Positions 1 through 5,236 of a stretch of DNA of 5,236 bases are shown here, in pieces. The DNA lies in the NCBI GenBank assembly GCA_021789565.1, contig JAJYJL010000726.1:1-5236 (forward strand), given 5' to 3'. Position 1 is the first letter of the stretch, and every line of letters begins with the position of its first letter. The translations under genes were made by a program, and so were the position numbers. The notes beneath the pieces were generated by a model. It was not told the origin of the DNA and searched no databases. It saw only the letters and a list, made by a program, of their open reading frames with translations. The DNA is from Acidobacteriota bacterium (lineage in GTDB: Bacteria > Acidobacteriota > Terriglobia > UBA7540).

Positions 1-955
1 GGCTCCCGTGGGCTTTGGCTGGTATGAGGAAGGCTACGGCTCGGGGAAGGTTGATATGGACGACGGCCCGGAGGATGCATCCGGCCTTCACGCGGCCTAC
101 GTCACGCACCACAACGGGCCGCAGTATTTCGGGTATATTGCAAATAATCCCCAGATGCGCCGGCAACTCCACGGGCTGCACGCTTTTTTTGACGCCCTCA
201 AGCAGAAAACTTTGCCCGAGCAAGGCGGCGTCTTTTTTGTGAAAGGCGGTTTTCAGAACATTTTCGGCCTCGCCCCCGCCGATCACGACTTGCGGGTTCA
301 GGCGAGCTTCAAGGGTGACGATGACCATCCTGGTTATTCCGATGCGCAGATCAGCGAAGCGCTGGTGGCCAAGGCGGTGAATGCGATTGCCGCGAGCCCC
401 TACTGGAAAGAGAGTGCCATCATCATCACCTGGGACGATTCGGAAGGCGATTACGACCATGTGCCGCCGCCCATCCGGGCAAAAGGTCCGGACGGTTCGG
501 TCATCAGCGACGGCCCGCGGGTTCCGCTGATTCTTATTTCACCTTATGCCCGCACCGGCTATGTTGCCCATGCCCAGGGAAATCAGGCTTCCGTGGTGAA
601 GTTTGCCGATGCCATTTTCAACCTGCCGCCTTTGGCGTTTCTGCCGGACGAAGAACGCGGCCGCAAGCTCGGCGAGAAGGAGTTCGGGCAGAAAGGGCTG
701 GGCCCCCAGGACGCCATCACGCCGGGAGTTACCAACCTGCTGGAGGCCTTCAGCCCGGCCCGTCTGCTTGGAAAGGCTGAGCCTCTGCCCGCAAGTTACG
801 TGGAAATTCCGGACTCGCTGGTGCAGCATTTGCCTCAGGAAACGGGCTACGGCTGCGCTGCCTTGGGAATCGTCACCACCGACCGCCAGATCCACATTGC
901 GAACCAGATTCCTGATGACTTTAACCCGCGACCGAAAACCACTCCAGGCCGGTGA
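1..955 (+). CDS. Phosphoesterase family protein (AcpA / phospholipase C-like), C-terminal part, 5' end outside window
   Basis: The open frame runs in from the left edge (first full codon at base 2) to a TGA at 953-955, giving about 317 visible residues. GTG at 8-10 is in frame but is unlikely to be the start, because the frame is already open upstream and the family's N-terminal catalytic part is missing. The segment IIITWDDSEGDYDHVPPP (about 419-472) is a hallmark of the phosphoesterase family (Pfam PF04185 type). In the related Francisella AcpA, an Asp-Asp pair at this kind of site binds the active-site metal; here the pair is encoded at 434-439. HHNGPQYF (near 107-130) matches the histidine-rich 'HNP-YF' region of the family. 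A 'GPRVPLILISPYARTGYV' stretch, typical of the C-terminal core, follows. Family members hydrolyse phosphomonoesters or phospholipids and are usually exported; the signal peptide would lie outside the window. The Glu-Asn metal pair and catalytic nucleophile cannot be seen. The substrate cannot be told from this fragment. Confidence 0.88.
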   Translation, partial: APVGFGWYEEGYGSGKVDMDDGPEDASGLHAAYVTHHNGPQYFGYIANNPQMRRQLHGLHAFFDALKQKTLPEQGGVFFVKGGFQNIFGLAPADHDLRVQASFKGDDDHPGYSDAQISEALVAKAVNAIAASPYWKESAIIITWDDSEGDYDHVPPPIRAKGPDGSVISDGPRVPLILISPYARTGYVAHAQGNQASVVKFADAIFNLPPLAFLPDEERGRKLGEKEFGQKGLGPQDAITPGVTNLLEAFSPARLLGKAEPLPASYVEIPDSLVQHLPQETGYGCAALGIVTTDRQIHIANQIPDDFNPRPKTTPGR

Positions 956-960
956 GGTCA

Positions 961-1025
961 CAGGGGGAGAAAAGTTGCCTCCCCTGAAACCATCCTGCCC
1001 GGAGCAGGGAAGCGCGGTTTTATAT
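961..1025 (+). terminator. Tandem hairpins after the phosphoesterase gene, possible transcription terminator
   Basis: Five bases after the TGA, CAGGGGGAG (961-969) can pair with CTCCCCTG (979-986) around a 9-base loop, with one bulged G. A second hairpin follows: CCTGC (994-998) with GCAGG (1004-1008) around a 5-base loop. A TTTTATAT stretch begins at 1018, nine bases beyond the second stem. The gap between stem and T-run is longer than in a classical intrinsic terminator, so this is only a candidate 3'-end structure. Confidence 0.3.
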
Positions 1026-1080
1026 GTTGCAAGGCCCCGATCCGAATGCGTTCTCGCGTCTTCTGCCCCCGGAGGCCGGC

Positions 1081-1110
1081 TTGGACTGGCCAACAAAATC
1101 GCGATATGAT
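1081..1110 (+). promoter_or_regulatory. Possible sigma70-like promoter for the M61 peptidase gene
   Basis: TTGGAC (1081-1086) and TATGAT (1105-1110) are separated by 18 bases. The -10 box matches TATAAT in 5 of 6 positions; the -35 box matches TTGACA only in its first three. Transcription would start near 1117 and leave a leader of about 140 bases before the ATG at 1257. This is the best -10 box I found in the gap, but such matches occur by chance and no experimental support is available. Confidence 0.3.
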
Positions 1111-1243
1111 CAGAATTTTGGAGGGGACATTCCTGCCCTCCTGCCCGCATTTTCTTGCTTAAGGGGCGCGCCAGCAATCCGTTGACGATCTAACCCGGAA
1201 AGCAGCCCTGGTAGCTGGCGTTCCCGTCGAAATCAATAGAATC

Positions 1244-1247
1244 GAGG
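1244..1247 (+). promoter_or_regulatory. Shine-Dalgarno site of the M61 peptidase gene
   Basis: GAGG lies 9 bases before the ATG at 1257. It decides between two close ATGs: the one at 1252 is in another frame and only 4 bases from the GAGG, whereas 1257 is at good spacing and opens directly into a signal peptide. Confidence 0.6.
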
Positions 1248-1256
1248 ACAAATGCG

Positions 1257-3146
1257 ATGATCATTTCGCGTTATCGGACTTATATGGCATGTGCGTTCGT
1301 CTTTGTAATGGGATCCCTCGCTTTAAGAGCGCAGGCCCCAATCACACTGGATGTTGATGCCACCCAGGCGCCGCAGAAGATTATCCACACCCGAATGGCC
1401 ATACCCGTTTCTCCCGGGCCGCTCACGCTCTATTATCCCAAATGGATTCCCGGTGAACATGCTCCGGACGGCCCGATTGACAACGTGACCGGATTGAAAT
1501 TCGAGGCCAACGGCAAGACGATCCCATGGCGGCGTGACCTGGTTGACATGTTCGCGTTTCATCTGAACATTCCGCAGGGCGCCAGCGTTCTGGATGTCAG
1601 GTTTGATTACGTCGAGCCGGTGGAGACTTCCGGATTTACCGCCGGCGCCTCGGCCACGGACAAGCTGGTGGTCATCAGTTGGAACCAGGACCTTCTCTAT
1701 CCCGCCGGGCAACCGGCACAGAACATCATTTTCAAAGCCAGCCTGAAGCTCCCCGCAGGCTGGAAGTTCGGCACTGCGCTCCCGGTTGACCGCAACAGCG
1801 GCAGCGAAATTGAATTCAAACCGGTTTCGCTGAATCGCCTGGTGGACTCGCCGGTCAGCGCCGGCCAATACTACCGGGTGGTTGACGTGACCCCGCCCGG
1901 CGAGCCGATCCATCACGAAATCGACATTGCGGCCGACAGCAAAGCTGCGCTCGATATGAGTCCGGAACTGCAGCAGGATTATACAAACCTGGTGGCCGAG
2001 ACGGGAAAGCTGTTCGGGGCGCGCCATTACCGGGACTACCATTTCCTGCTGACATTGAGCAATTACGTTGCCCATTTCGGGCTGGAACATCATGAATCTG
2101 ACGACAGCCGCGTGCAGGAATTTTCACTGACCGATCCCCACCTGCGCCTGAACATGGCCGGGCTGCTGCCGCACGAATTTGTCCACTCCTGGAACGGCAA
2201 GTTCCGCCGCCCCAAGGACTTGAGCCCTCCCTATTACGATCAGCCCATGAAGACCGACATGCTCTGGGTTTACGAAGGGCTTACCGAGTACCTGGGCGAC
2301 CTGCTGGCGGAGCGCAGCGGCCTGTGGACCCCCGATCAATACCGCCAGAACCTGGCGCTGGTCGCTGCACGATATGGACCCGGGCGGCCCGGACGGACGT
2401 GGCGCCCGCTGCTGGATACCGCGGCTGCTGCGCAGATCCTTTATTTTGCGCCCGGCGAGTGGACCAACTGGCGGCGCGGCGTGGATTTCTATGATGAAGA
2501 TGTTCTGGTCTGGCTGGAAGTCAACAGTATTATCAACCGGCAGACGCATGGCAAAAAATCGCTGGATGATTTCTGCCAGCTTTTTTATGGCGGTCCCAAC
2601 GATGGTCCGCAATTAAAGACGTACACTTTCCAGGACCTGGTTGAGGCGCTCAACAGGGTTGCGCCTTACGATTGGGCGGACTACTTCCACAAACGCCTGG
2701 ATTCAACTTCTCCGGAAGCGCCGCTCGGAGGCATTGAGAACAGCGGCTGGAAAGTGATTTACACCAGCGCTGAGCCTGCCCTGTTGCGGAATTCCGAGGC
2801 GGTCCACAACAATATCGACGAATCCTATTCCATTGGCCTGACGCTGAAGGACGACGGCACTGTCGAAGATTCCATCGTGACCATGCCGGCTTACAAAGCC
2901 GGAATTTCGCCGGGGATGAAAGTGGTTGCGGTTAACGGGCGCAAGTTTACCCCGCAAGCGCTGCGCCTGGCCCTCAAGTCCGGCGTGAATTCGACCGGAC
3001 CCCTGCGCCTGCTGGTCTTGAACGACGATTATTACAAGACCTGCACGATTGATTATCACGGCGGCGAAAGGTTCCCGCACCTGGTACGGGAAGCCGGGCG
3101 TCCGGACTTGCTGGATGAGGTGTTGAAGCCGCTTGCGGTCCATTAG
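1257..3146 (+). CDS. Secreted M61 family metallopeptidase with C-terminal PDZ domain
   Basis: This complete 629-residue protein is a zinc-dependent peptidase of MEROPS family M61 (glycyl aminopeptidase type). A signal peptide is visible: basic start (residues 1-7), hydrophobic core (about 10-23), and likely cleavage after A25 or A27 (LRAQA). Residues about 28-200 form the M61 N-terminal beta domain, with the typical YYPKWIPGEHAPDGPI and WRRDLVDMFAFH stretches. The catalytic domain follows: GLEH at 275-278, then HEFVHSWN at 306-313, supplying zinc ligands H306 and H310 and catalytic E307. WVYEGLTEYLG comes next, where E340 is the expected third ligand. YDEDVLVWLEVNSI (from Y412) and KKSLDDFCQLFYGGP are also family-typical. 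A PDZ domain (about 520-605: SIGLTLKDDG, AGISPGMKVVAVNG) closes the protein and probably binds peptide ends or regulates access. All key residues are present, so it should be active, probably in the periplasm or outside the cell, trimming peptides for nutrition or protein turnover. Its natural substrate is unknown. The start at 1257 fits the GAGG site and the signal peptide. Confidence 0.93.
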   Translation: MIISRYRTYMACAFVFVMGSLALRAQAPITLDVDATQAPQKIIHTRMAIPVSPGPLTLYYPKWIPGEHAPDGPIDNVTGLKFEANGKTIPWRRDLVDMFAFHLNIPQGASVLDVRFDYVEPVETSGFTAGASATDKLVVISWNQDLLYPAGQPAQNIIFKASLKLPAGWKFGTALPVDRNSGSEIEFKPVSLNRLVDSPVSAGQYYRVVDVTPPGEPIHHEIDIAADSKAALDMSPELQQDYTNLVAETGKLFGARHYRDYHFLLTLSNYVAHFGLEHHESDDSRVQEFSLTDPHLRLNMAGLLPHEFVHSWNGKFRRPKDLSPPYYDQPMKTDMLWVYEGLTEYLGDLLAERSGLWTPDQYRQNLALVAARYGPGRPGRTWRPLLDTAAAAQILYFAPGEWTNWRRGVDFYDEDVLVWLEVNSIINRQTHGKKSLDDFCQLFYGGPNDGPQLKTYTFQDLVEALNRVAPYDWADYFHKRLDSTSPEAPLGGIENSGWKVIYTSAEPALLRNSEAVHNNIDESYSIGLTLKDDGTVEDSIVTMPAYKAGISPGMKVVAVNGRKFTPQALRLALKSGVNSTGPLRLLVLNDDYYKTCTIDYHGGERFPHLVREAGRPDLLDEVLKPLAVH

Positions 3147-3262
3147 ACCGGGCTATTCATGAAGCAGCGGATGTTGCCGCGAAAGGGGAGAAGGGGTGTG
3201 ATTTTAGTCGTGCCCTTCCACTGAGCCCTCGCGCGGCACGAATAATCCGGGGTGACGCCGGA
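3147..3262. other. 116-base intergenic region between M61 peptidase and propeller genes
   Basis: No gene is evident. AAGGG (3191-3195) can pair with CCCTT (3213-3217), extended by a weak, wobble-rich stem, and CCGCG near 3177-3181 could pair with CGCGG near 3232-3236. Neither is followed by a T-run on the plus strand, so I do not call a terminator. An AATAAT at 3241-3246 resembles a -10 box but has no good -35 partner, and would place the transcript start inside the ribosome binding site. Whether the two flanking genes are co-transcribed is open. Confidence 0.5.
3249..3255 (+). promoter_or_regulatory. Shine-Dalgarno site of the propeller gene
   Basis: GGGGTGA, complementary in its GGTGA part to the extended 3' end of 16S rRNA, lies 7 bases before the ATG at 3263. 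This is the main argument for that start over the in-frame ATG at 3308, which has only a weak CCGGTG-like sequence upstream. Confidence 0.6.
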
Positions 3263-4738
3263 ATGGCTTCACACAATCGATTGAATGTTTCCGGTGCTTC
3301 CATTGCTATGCGAATTCTCGAGAATAGATGGGTGCGCATTTGCGGGTCTCTTCGGCGGTCTGGTGTTGACTCCGTTTTTGCGGGTGTTTGCATCTGCGCT
3401 CTTGTGGTTGCCGCAGCGAACGGGCAGGCCCCTTCGATGCCATCACCGCCCGGCGCAAAGGTCGTGACGCTGACGCACCATCGCGGGTATTTCAACGAAC
3501 CTTCGGTGGCCATCAATCCCCGCAACCCGCGACAGGTGGTGGTGGCCTACCAGACCGGCGCGCGCATCGCCTATTCACAGGACGCCGGACGGAACTGGAG
3601 AACAACGTCCGACACCGTACCCGGCAACTATGCTGTCTCCGGCGATGTTTCCGTGGCTTATGACAACAGCGGCCATGCCTTCCTTTGCTACATTGCTTTT
3701 GACAAGCTGGGGACGGATGAATATTGGGGACACAACGCCACTCGAAACGGCGTGTTCGTGCGGCGGTCGCTTGATGGCGGAAAGACCTGGAAGCAGTCTC
3801 CCGTGCCGGTGATCAAGCACGCCACCAAGCCCGGCATTCCTTTTGAGGACAAGCCTTACATCGTGGCCGACAACACCCAGGGGCCGTATGCGGGCAATCT
3901 TTACGTGGGCTGGACCGAGTTCACGCTGACGCAATCCGTAATTCTTTTTTCGCGATCGGCGGATGACGGCGCCACTTGGTCAAAGCCCATCCGGATCAGC
4001 ACCCGGGCTGGGCTGCCGCGCGACGATAACGGCGCGGTGGAGGGCTTCATCGGCACGGTGGGGCCGGATGGCACGCTTTATGTGGTGTGGGCCGACGGCA
4101 CTCGCGTGGTGTTCGCCTCGTCGCGGGATGGCGGCCGGACCTTTGCGCCCTCGCGCGGCATTATCACCATTGCGCCCCCCTATTTCCACATCTCCGAGGT
4201 TGACCGGACGGATGGCTTCCCGGTGATTTCGATCGACCCTCACGGCGGCAACGGCTCCGGCCTCCTCTACGTCACCTGGAGCGATTACCGCAACGGCGAT
4301 GTGGACGTCTTCTGCTCGACTTCGGACGATCGCGGCCGGACGTGGACCCCTGCGGTTCGTGTCAATTCAGACCCCATCCACAACGGGGCCGACCAGTTTT
4401 TCCAATGGCTGGCGGTTGATCCCGCGACGGGCGAGGCAAATCTGGTGTTTTACGACAGGCGGGATGACCCGGGAAACAACAAAGCGGTTTTGGTCCTGGC
4501 CCGTTCCACCGATCATGGCCGTACCTTTCACAACTACGCCTGGACGAGGAAGGCGTTTGATCCCAATAACGACTTTATCGGCGATTACACCGGGATCGCG
4601 GCCCTGGGCGGACGGGTTTATGGAGTCTGGACGGAAGAGCGTCCGCGAGCAAGCGGTCATCACGCCGGGAGCCCCTTGCACCACACTGTTGTCCGGGTGG
4701 GCATTGCAGATTTTACGCCCACGGCACATTCCCGCTGA
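3263..4738 (+). CDS. Exported six-Asp-box (BNR) beta-propeller protein, sialidase-like fold, function unknown
   Basis: This complete 491-residue protein carries six Asp-box (BNR) motifs, S-x-D-x-G-x-T-W or close variants: SQDAGRNW (105-112), SLDGGKTW (169-176), SADDGATW (232-239), SRDGGRTF (287-294), SDDRGRTW (354-361) and STDHGRTF (415-422). Their even spacing of 55-67 residues indicates a six-bladed beta-propeller. A hydrophobic segment (about 38-52) followed by ANGQA marks an export signal, with cleavage near G54 or A56. With the start at 3263 the n-region is unusually long (about 37 residues); starting at 3308 would shorten it to about 22. Such proteins are often annotated as exo-alpha-sialidases, but I see no FRIP-type arginine motif before the first Asp box, so enzyme activity is doubtful; a structural, binding or other hydrolytic role is possible. 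EDKPYIVAD (195-203) and GDYTGIAALGGRVYGVWTEE (440-459) are stretches I associate with this uncharacterised BNR group. It lies 116 bases after the M61 gene on the same strand. Confidence 0.85.
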   Translation: MASHNRLNVSGASIAMRILENRWVRICGSLRRSGVDSVFAGVCICALVVAAANGQAPSMPSPPGAKVVTLTHHRGYFNEPSVAINPRNPRQVVVAYQTGARIAYSQDAGRNWRTTSDTVPGNYAVSGDVSVAYDNSGHAFLCYIAFDKLGTDEYWGHNATRNGVFVRRSLDGGKTWKQSPVPVIKHATKPGIPFEDKPYIVADNTQGPYAGNLYVGWTEFTLTQSVILFSRSADDGATWSKPIRISTRAGLPRDDNGAVEGFIGTVGPDGTLYVVWADGTRVVFASSRDGGRTFAPSRGIITIAPPYFHISEVDRTDGFPVISIDPHGGNGSGLLYVTWSDYRNGDVDVFCSTSDDRGRTWTPAVRVNSDPIHNGADQFFQWLAVDPATGEANLVFYDRRDDPGNNKAVLVLARSTDHGRTFHNYAWTRKAFDPNNDFIGDYTGIAALGGRVYGVWTEERPRASGHHAGSPLHHTVVRVGIADFTPTAHSR

Positions 4739-4778
4739 AAAACGCAACCCTGTTGCCGGATGTGCGGAATCAGGTTGC
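4738..4778 (-). terminator. Probable intrinsic terminator of the minus-strand gene, in the convergent gap
   Basis: Read on the minus strand, GCAACCTG (4778-4771) pairs with CAGGGTTGC (4752-4744) with one bulged base and an 18-base loop, followed by G and five T (4743-4738). A shorter alternative stem, GCAAC (4756-4752) with GTTGC (4748-4744) around a 3-base loop, ends at the same T-run. The structure begins at the last base of the TAG stop, and the T-run touches the TGA of the plus-strand gene. On the plus strand the hairpin is not followed by T, so it would serve the minus-strand gene better. Confidence 0.5.
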
Positions 4779-5236
4779 TACAAGTGAGGAATACGGCGGG
4801 ATTTCATTTGTTCAAGGTGCTGCTTTAATCGTTCCAGAACTTCGTCGTCACCGTCGTGCAGCCTTTGTTCAACCTCGGTGAGCGCGAAGTGGACGATGTC
4901 ATGGTGATGGATCTCTTCCGGTTCCAGGCGCTGGCTGCAATCGAGCCAGATTTTGTGCAGCAGGTCGATTTCATTCGGAGTCAGGTGAGGAGCGTGCGGG
5001 CCCAGATAGAATACGTCTTCCTGCCCGGTCGGCGTGCAAATCTCGACGGTCAATTGGGGCTTGGGTTCAGGCAGCTTTTCCCATGCCAGCCCTGCCCGGC
5101 GCGCTTCTTCCGCCGCAGACATTTTTGAGGACGATCCGAGAACCAACGCAGACGACTGAAGGTTCTGAGCCGCGCGCAACATTCCGTCCCAGGCATCGGT
5201 AGCGGCGACGACCGCCAGTTTTATGGATTTGCCGTA
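4778..5236 (-). CDS. C-terminal part of a larger protein, probably universal-stress-protein-like tail (possibly of an APC permease); 5' end outside window
   Basis: On the minus strand the frame is open from the right edge to a TAG at 4780-4778, giving 152 visible residues. An ATG at 5182 lies inside this frame but is not a likely start: the 18 residues before it (YGKSIKLAVVAATDAWDG) continue the same fold, as a beta strand and helix start. LAVVAATDAW, then a helix and SSALVLGSSSKMS, looks like the last strand-helix-strand of a universal stress protein (USP) domain, although the ATP-binding G-x2-G-x9-G-S/T motif is not intact. After it come AWEKLPEPKPQLTVEI, FYLGPHAPHLTPNEIDLLHK, a histidine cluster (EIHHHDIVHFAL) and a charged helical end. 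From memory, similar tails occur at the C-terminus of amino acid permease (APC family) proteins in Acidobacteriota; this link is unconfirmed here because no membrane segment lies in the window. It is convergent with the propeller gene, leaving 39 bases between the stop codons. Confidence 0.7.
   Translation of the reverse strand, partial: YGKSIKLAVVAATDAWDGMLRAAQNLQSSALVLGSSSKMSAAEEARRAGLAWEKLPEPKPQLTVEICTPTGQEDVFYLGPHAPHLTPNEIDLLHKIWLDCSQRLEPEEIHHHDIVHFALTEVEQRLHDGDDEVLERLKQHLEQMKSRRIPHL

Larger units (their letters stand above)
956..1256. other. 301-base intergenic region between phosphoesterase and M61 peptidase
   Basis: I see no convincing gene here. The region starts with hairpins close to the phosphoesterase stop (961-1008), then has a short T-run (1018-1021), a possible sigma70-like promoter (1081-1110), another small inverted repeat (GGAGGG at 1120-1125 with CCCTCC at 1136-1141, 10-base loop) and the Shine-Dalgarno site of the peptidase gene (1244-1247). 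The small repeat is followed by a loosely T-rich stretch (1149-1160) and would sit at the start of the leader if the promoter is real. The only small start-to-stop frame I noted, 18 codons from ATG 1106, lacks a ribosome binding site. The gap suggests that the peptidase gene is transcribed separately from the phosphoesterase gene. Confidence 0.7.

Noticed and set aside
1106..1162. An 18-codon small frame starting in the TATGAT box (ATG 1106).
   Set aside because: There is no Shine-Dalgarno sequence before it and no sign of conservation; it is too short to support.
539..1177. A 212-codon open frame on the minus strand across the phosphoesterase end and the gap.
   Set aside because: It is antisense to the phosphoesterase, has a low-complexity composition rich in Arg, Gly and Pro, shows no recognisable domain, and is expected by chance in GC-rich DNA.
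1182..1217. TTGACG at 1182-1187 as a -35 box.
   Set aside because: No acceptable -10 box lies 16-18 bases downstream; the nearest TAGCTG is 24 bases away.
1323..2093. A 256-codon open frame on the minus strand inside the peptidase gene.
   Set aside because: The plus-strand frame has family motifs throughout; the antisense frame has none and is a shadow.
3216..3246. TTCCAC / AATAAT as a promoter for the propeller gene.
   Set aside because: The -35 match is only 2 of 6, spacing is 19 bases, and the transcript would begin inside the Shine-Dalgarno site.
4299..4787. A 162-codon plus-strand frame overlapping the end of the propeller gene.
   Set aside because: It lies in another frame of a gene with clear Asp-box motifs and shows no domain of its own.
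5180..5182. ATG at 5182 (minus strand) as the true start of a 134-residue protein.
   Set aside because: The frame stays open to the window edge and the upstream residues continue a USP-like strand and helix, so this is an internal methionine.

Overview
The window is an ordinary-looking piece of a GC-rich (about 60% by eye) bacterial chromosome. It holds two complete genes for exported proteins and two genes cut by the window edges. The M61-type peptidase with a PDZ tail, the BNR/Asp-box propeller, the AcpA-like phosphoesterase and a permease/USP-like C-terminus together resemble soil Acidobacteriota (Terriglobia-type). That placement is an inference from protein style; there is no rRNA or other marker gene to confirm it.

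Layout: (1) 1-955, plus strand, is the C-terminal part of a phosphoesterase (acid phosphatase/phospholipase C superfamily), with its 5' end outside the window. (2) 956-1256 is a 301-base non-coding gap with hairpins just after the phosphoesterase stop, a possible sigma70-like promoter and a Shine-Dalgarno site. (3) 1257-3146, plus strand, is a complete secreted M61 metallopeptidase with N-terminal domain, HEXXH zinc site and C-terminal PDZ domain. (4) 3147-3262 is a 116-base gap ending in a good Shine-Dalgarno site. (5) 3263-4738, plus strand, is a complete exported six-Asp-box beta-propeller protein of the kind often labelled 'sialidase', although the usual sialidase FRIP arginine motif is not visible. 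(6) 4739-4777 is a short convergent gap with a hairpin that fits an intrinsic terminator for the minus-strand gene. (7) 4778-5236, minus strand, is the C-terminal 152 residues of a larger protein, probably a universal-stress-protein-like tail, possibly of an amino acid permease.

The three plus-strand genes share an extracytoplasmic hydrolase/scavenging theme: the peptidase and propeller have visible export signals, and the phosphoesterase family is usually exported. The 301- and 116-base gaps argue against a tight operon. I see no tRNA, rRNA, CRISPR array, insertion sequence, phage gene or defence cassette, and nothing that amounts to an undescribed system. The points most worth a second look are the likely non-sialidase nature of the propeller, its start site and long signal peptide, the truncated minus-strand protein, and the terminator-like convergent gap.
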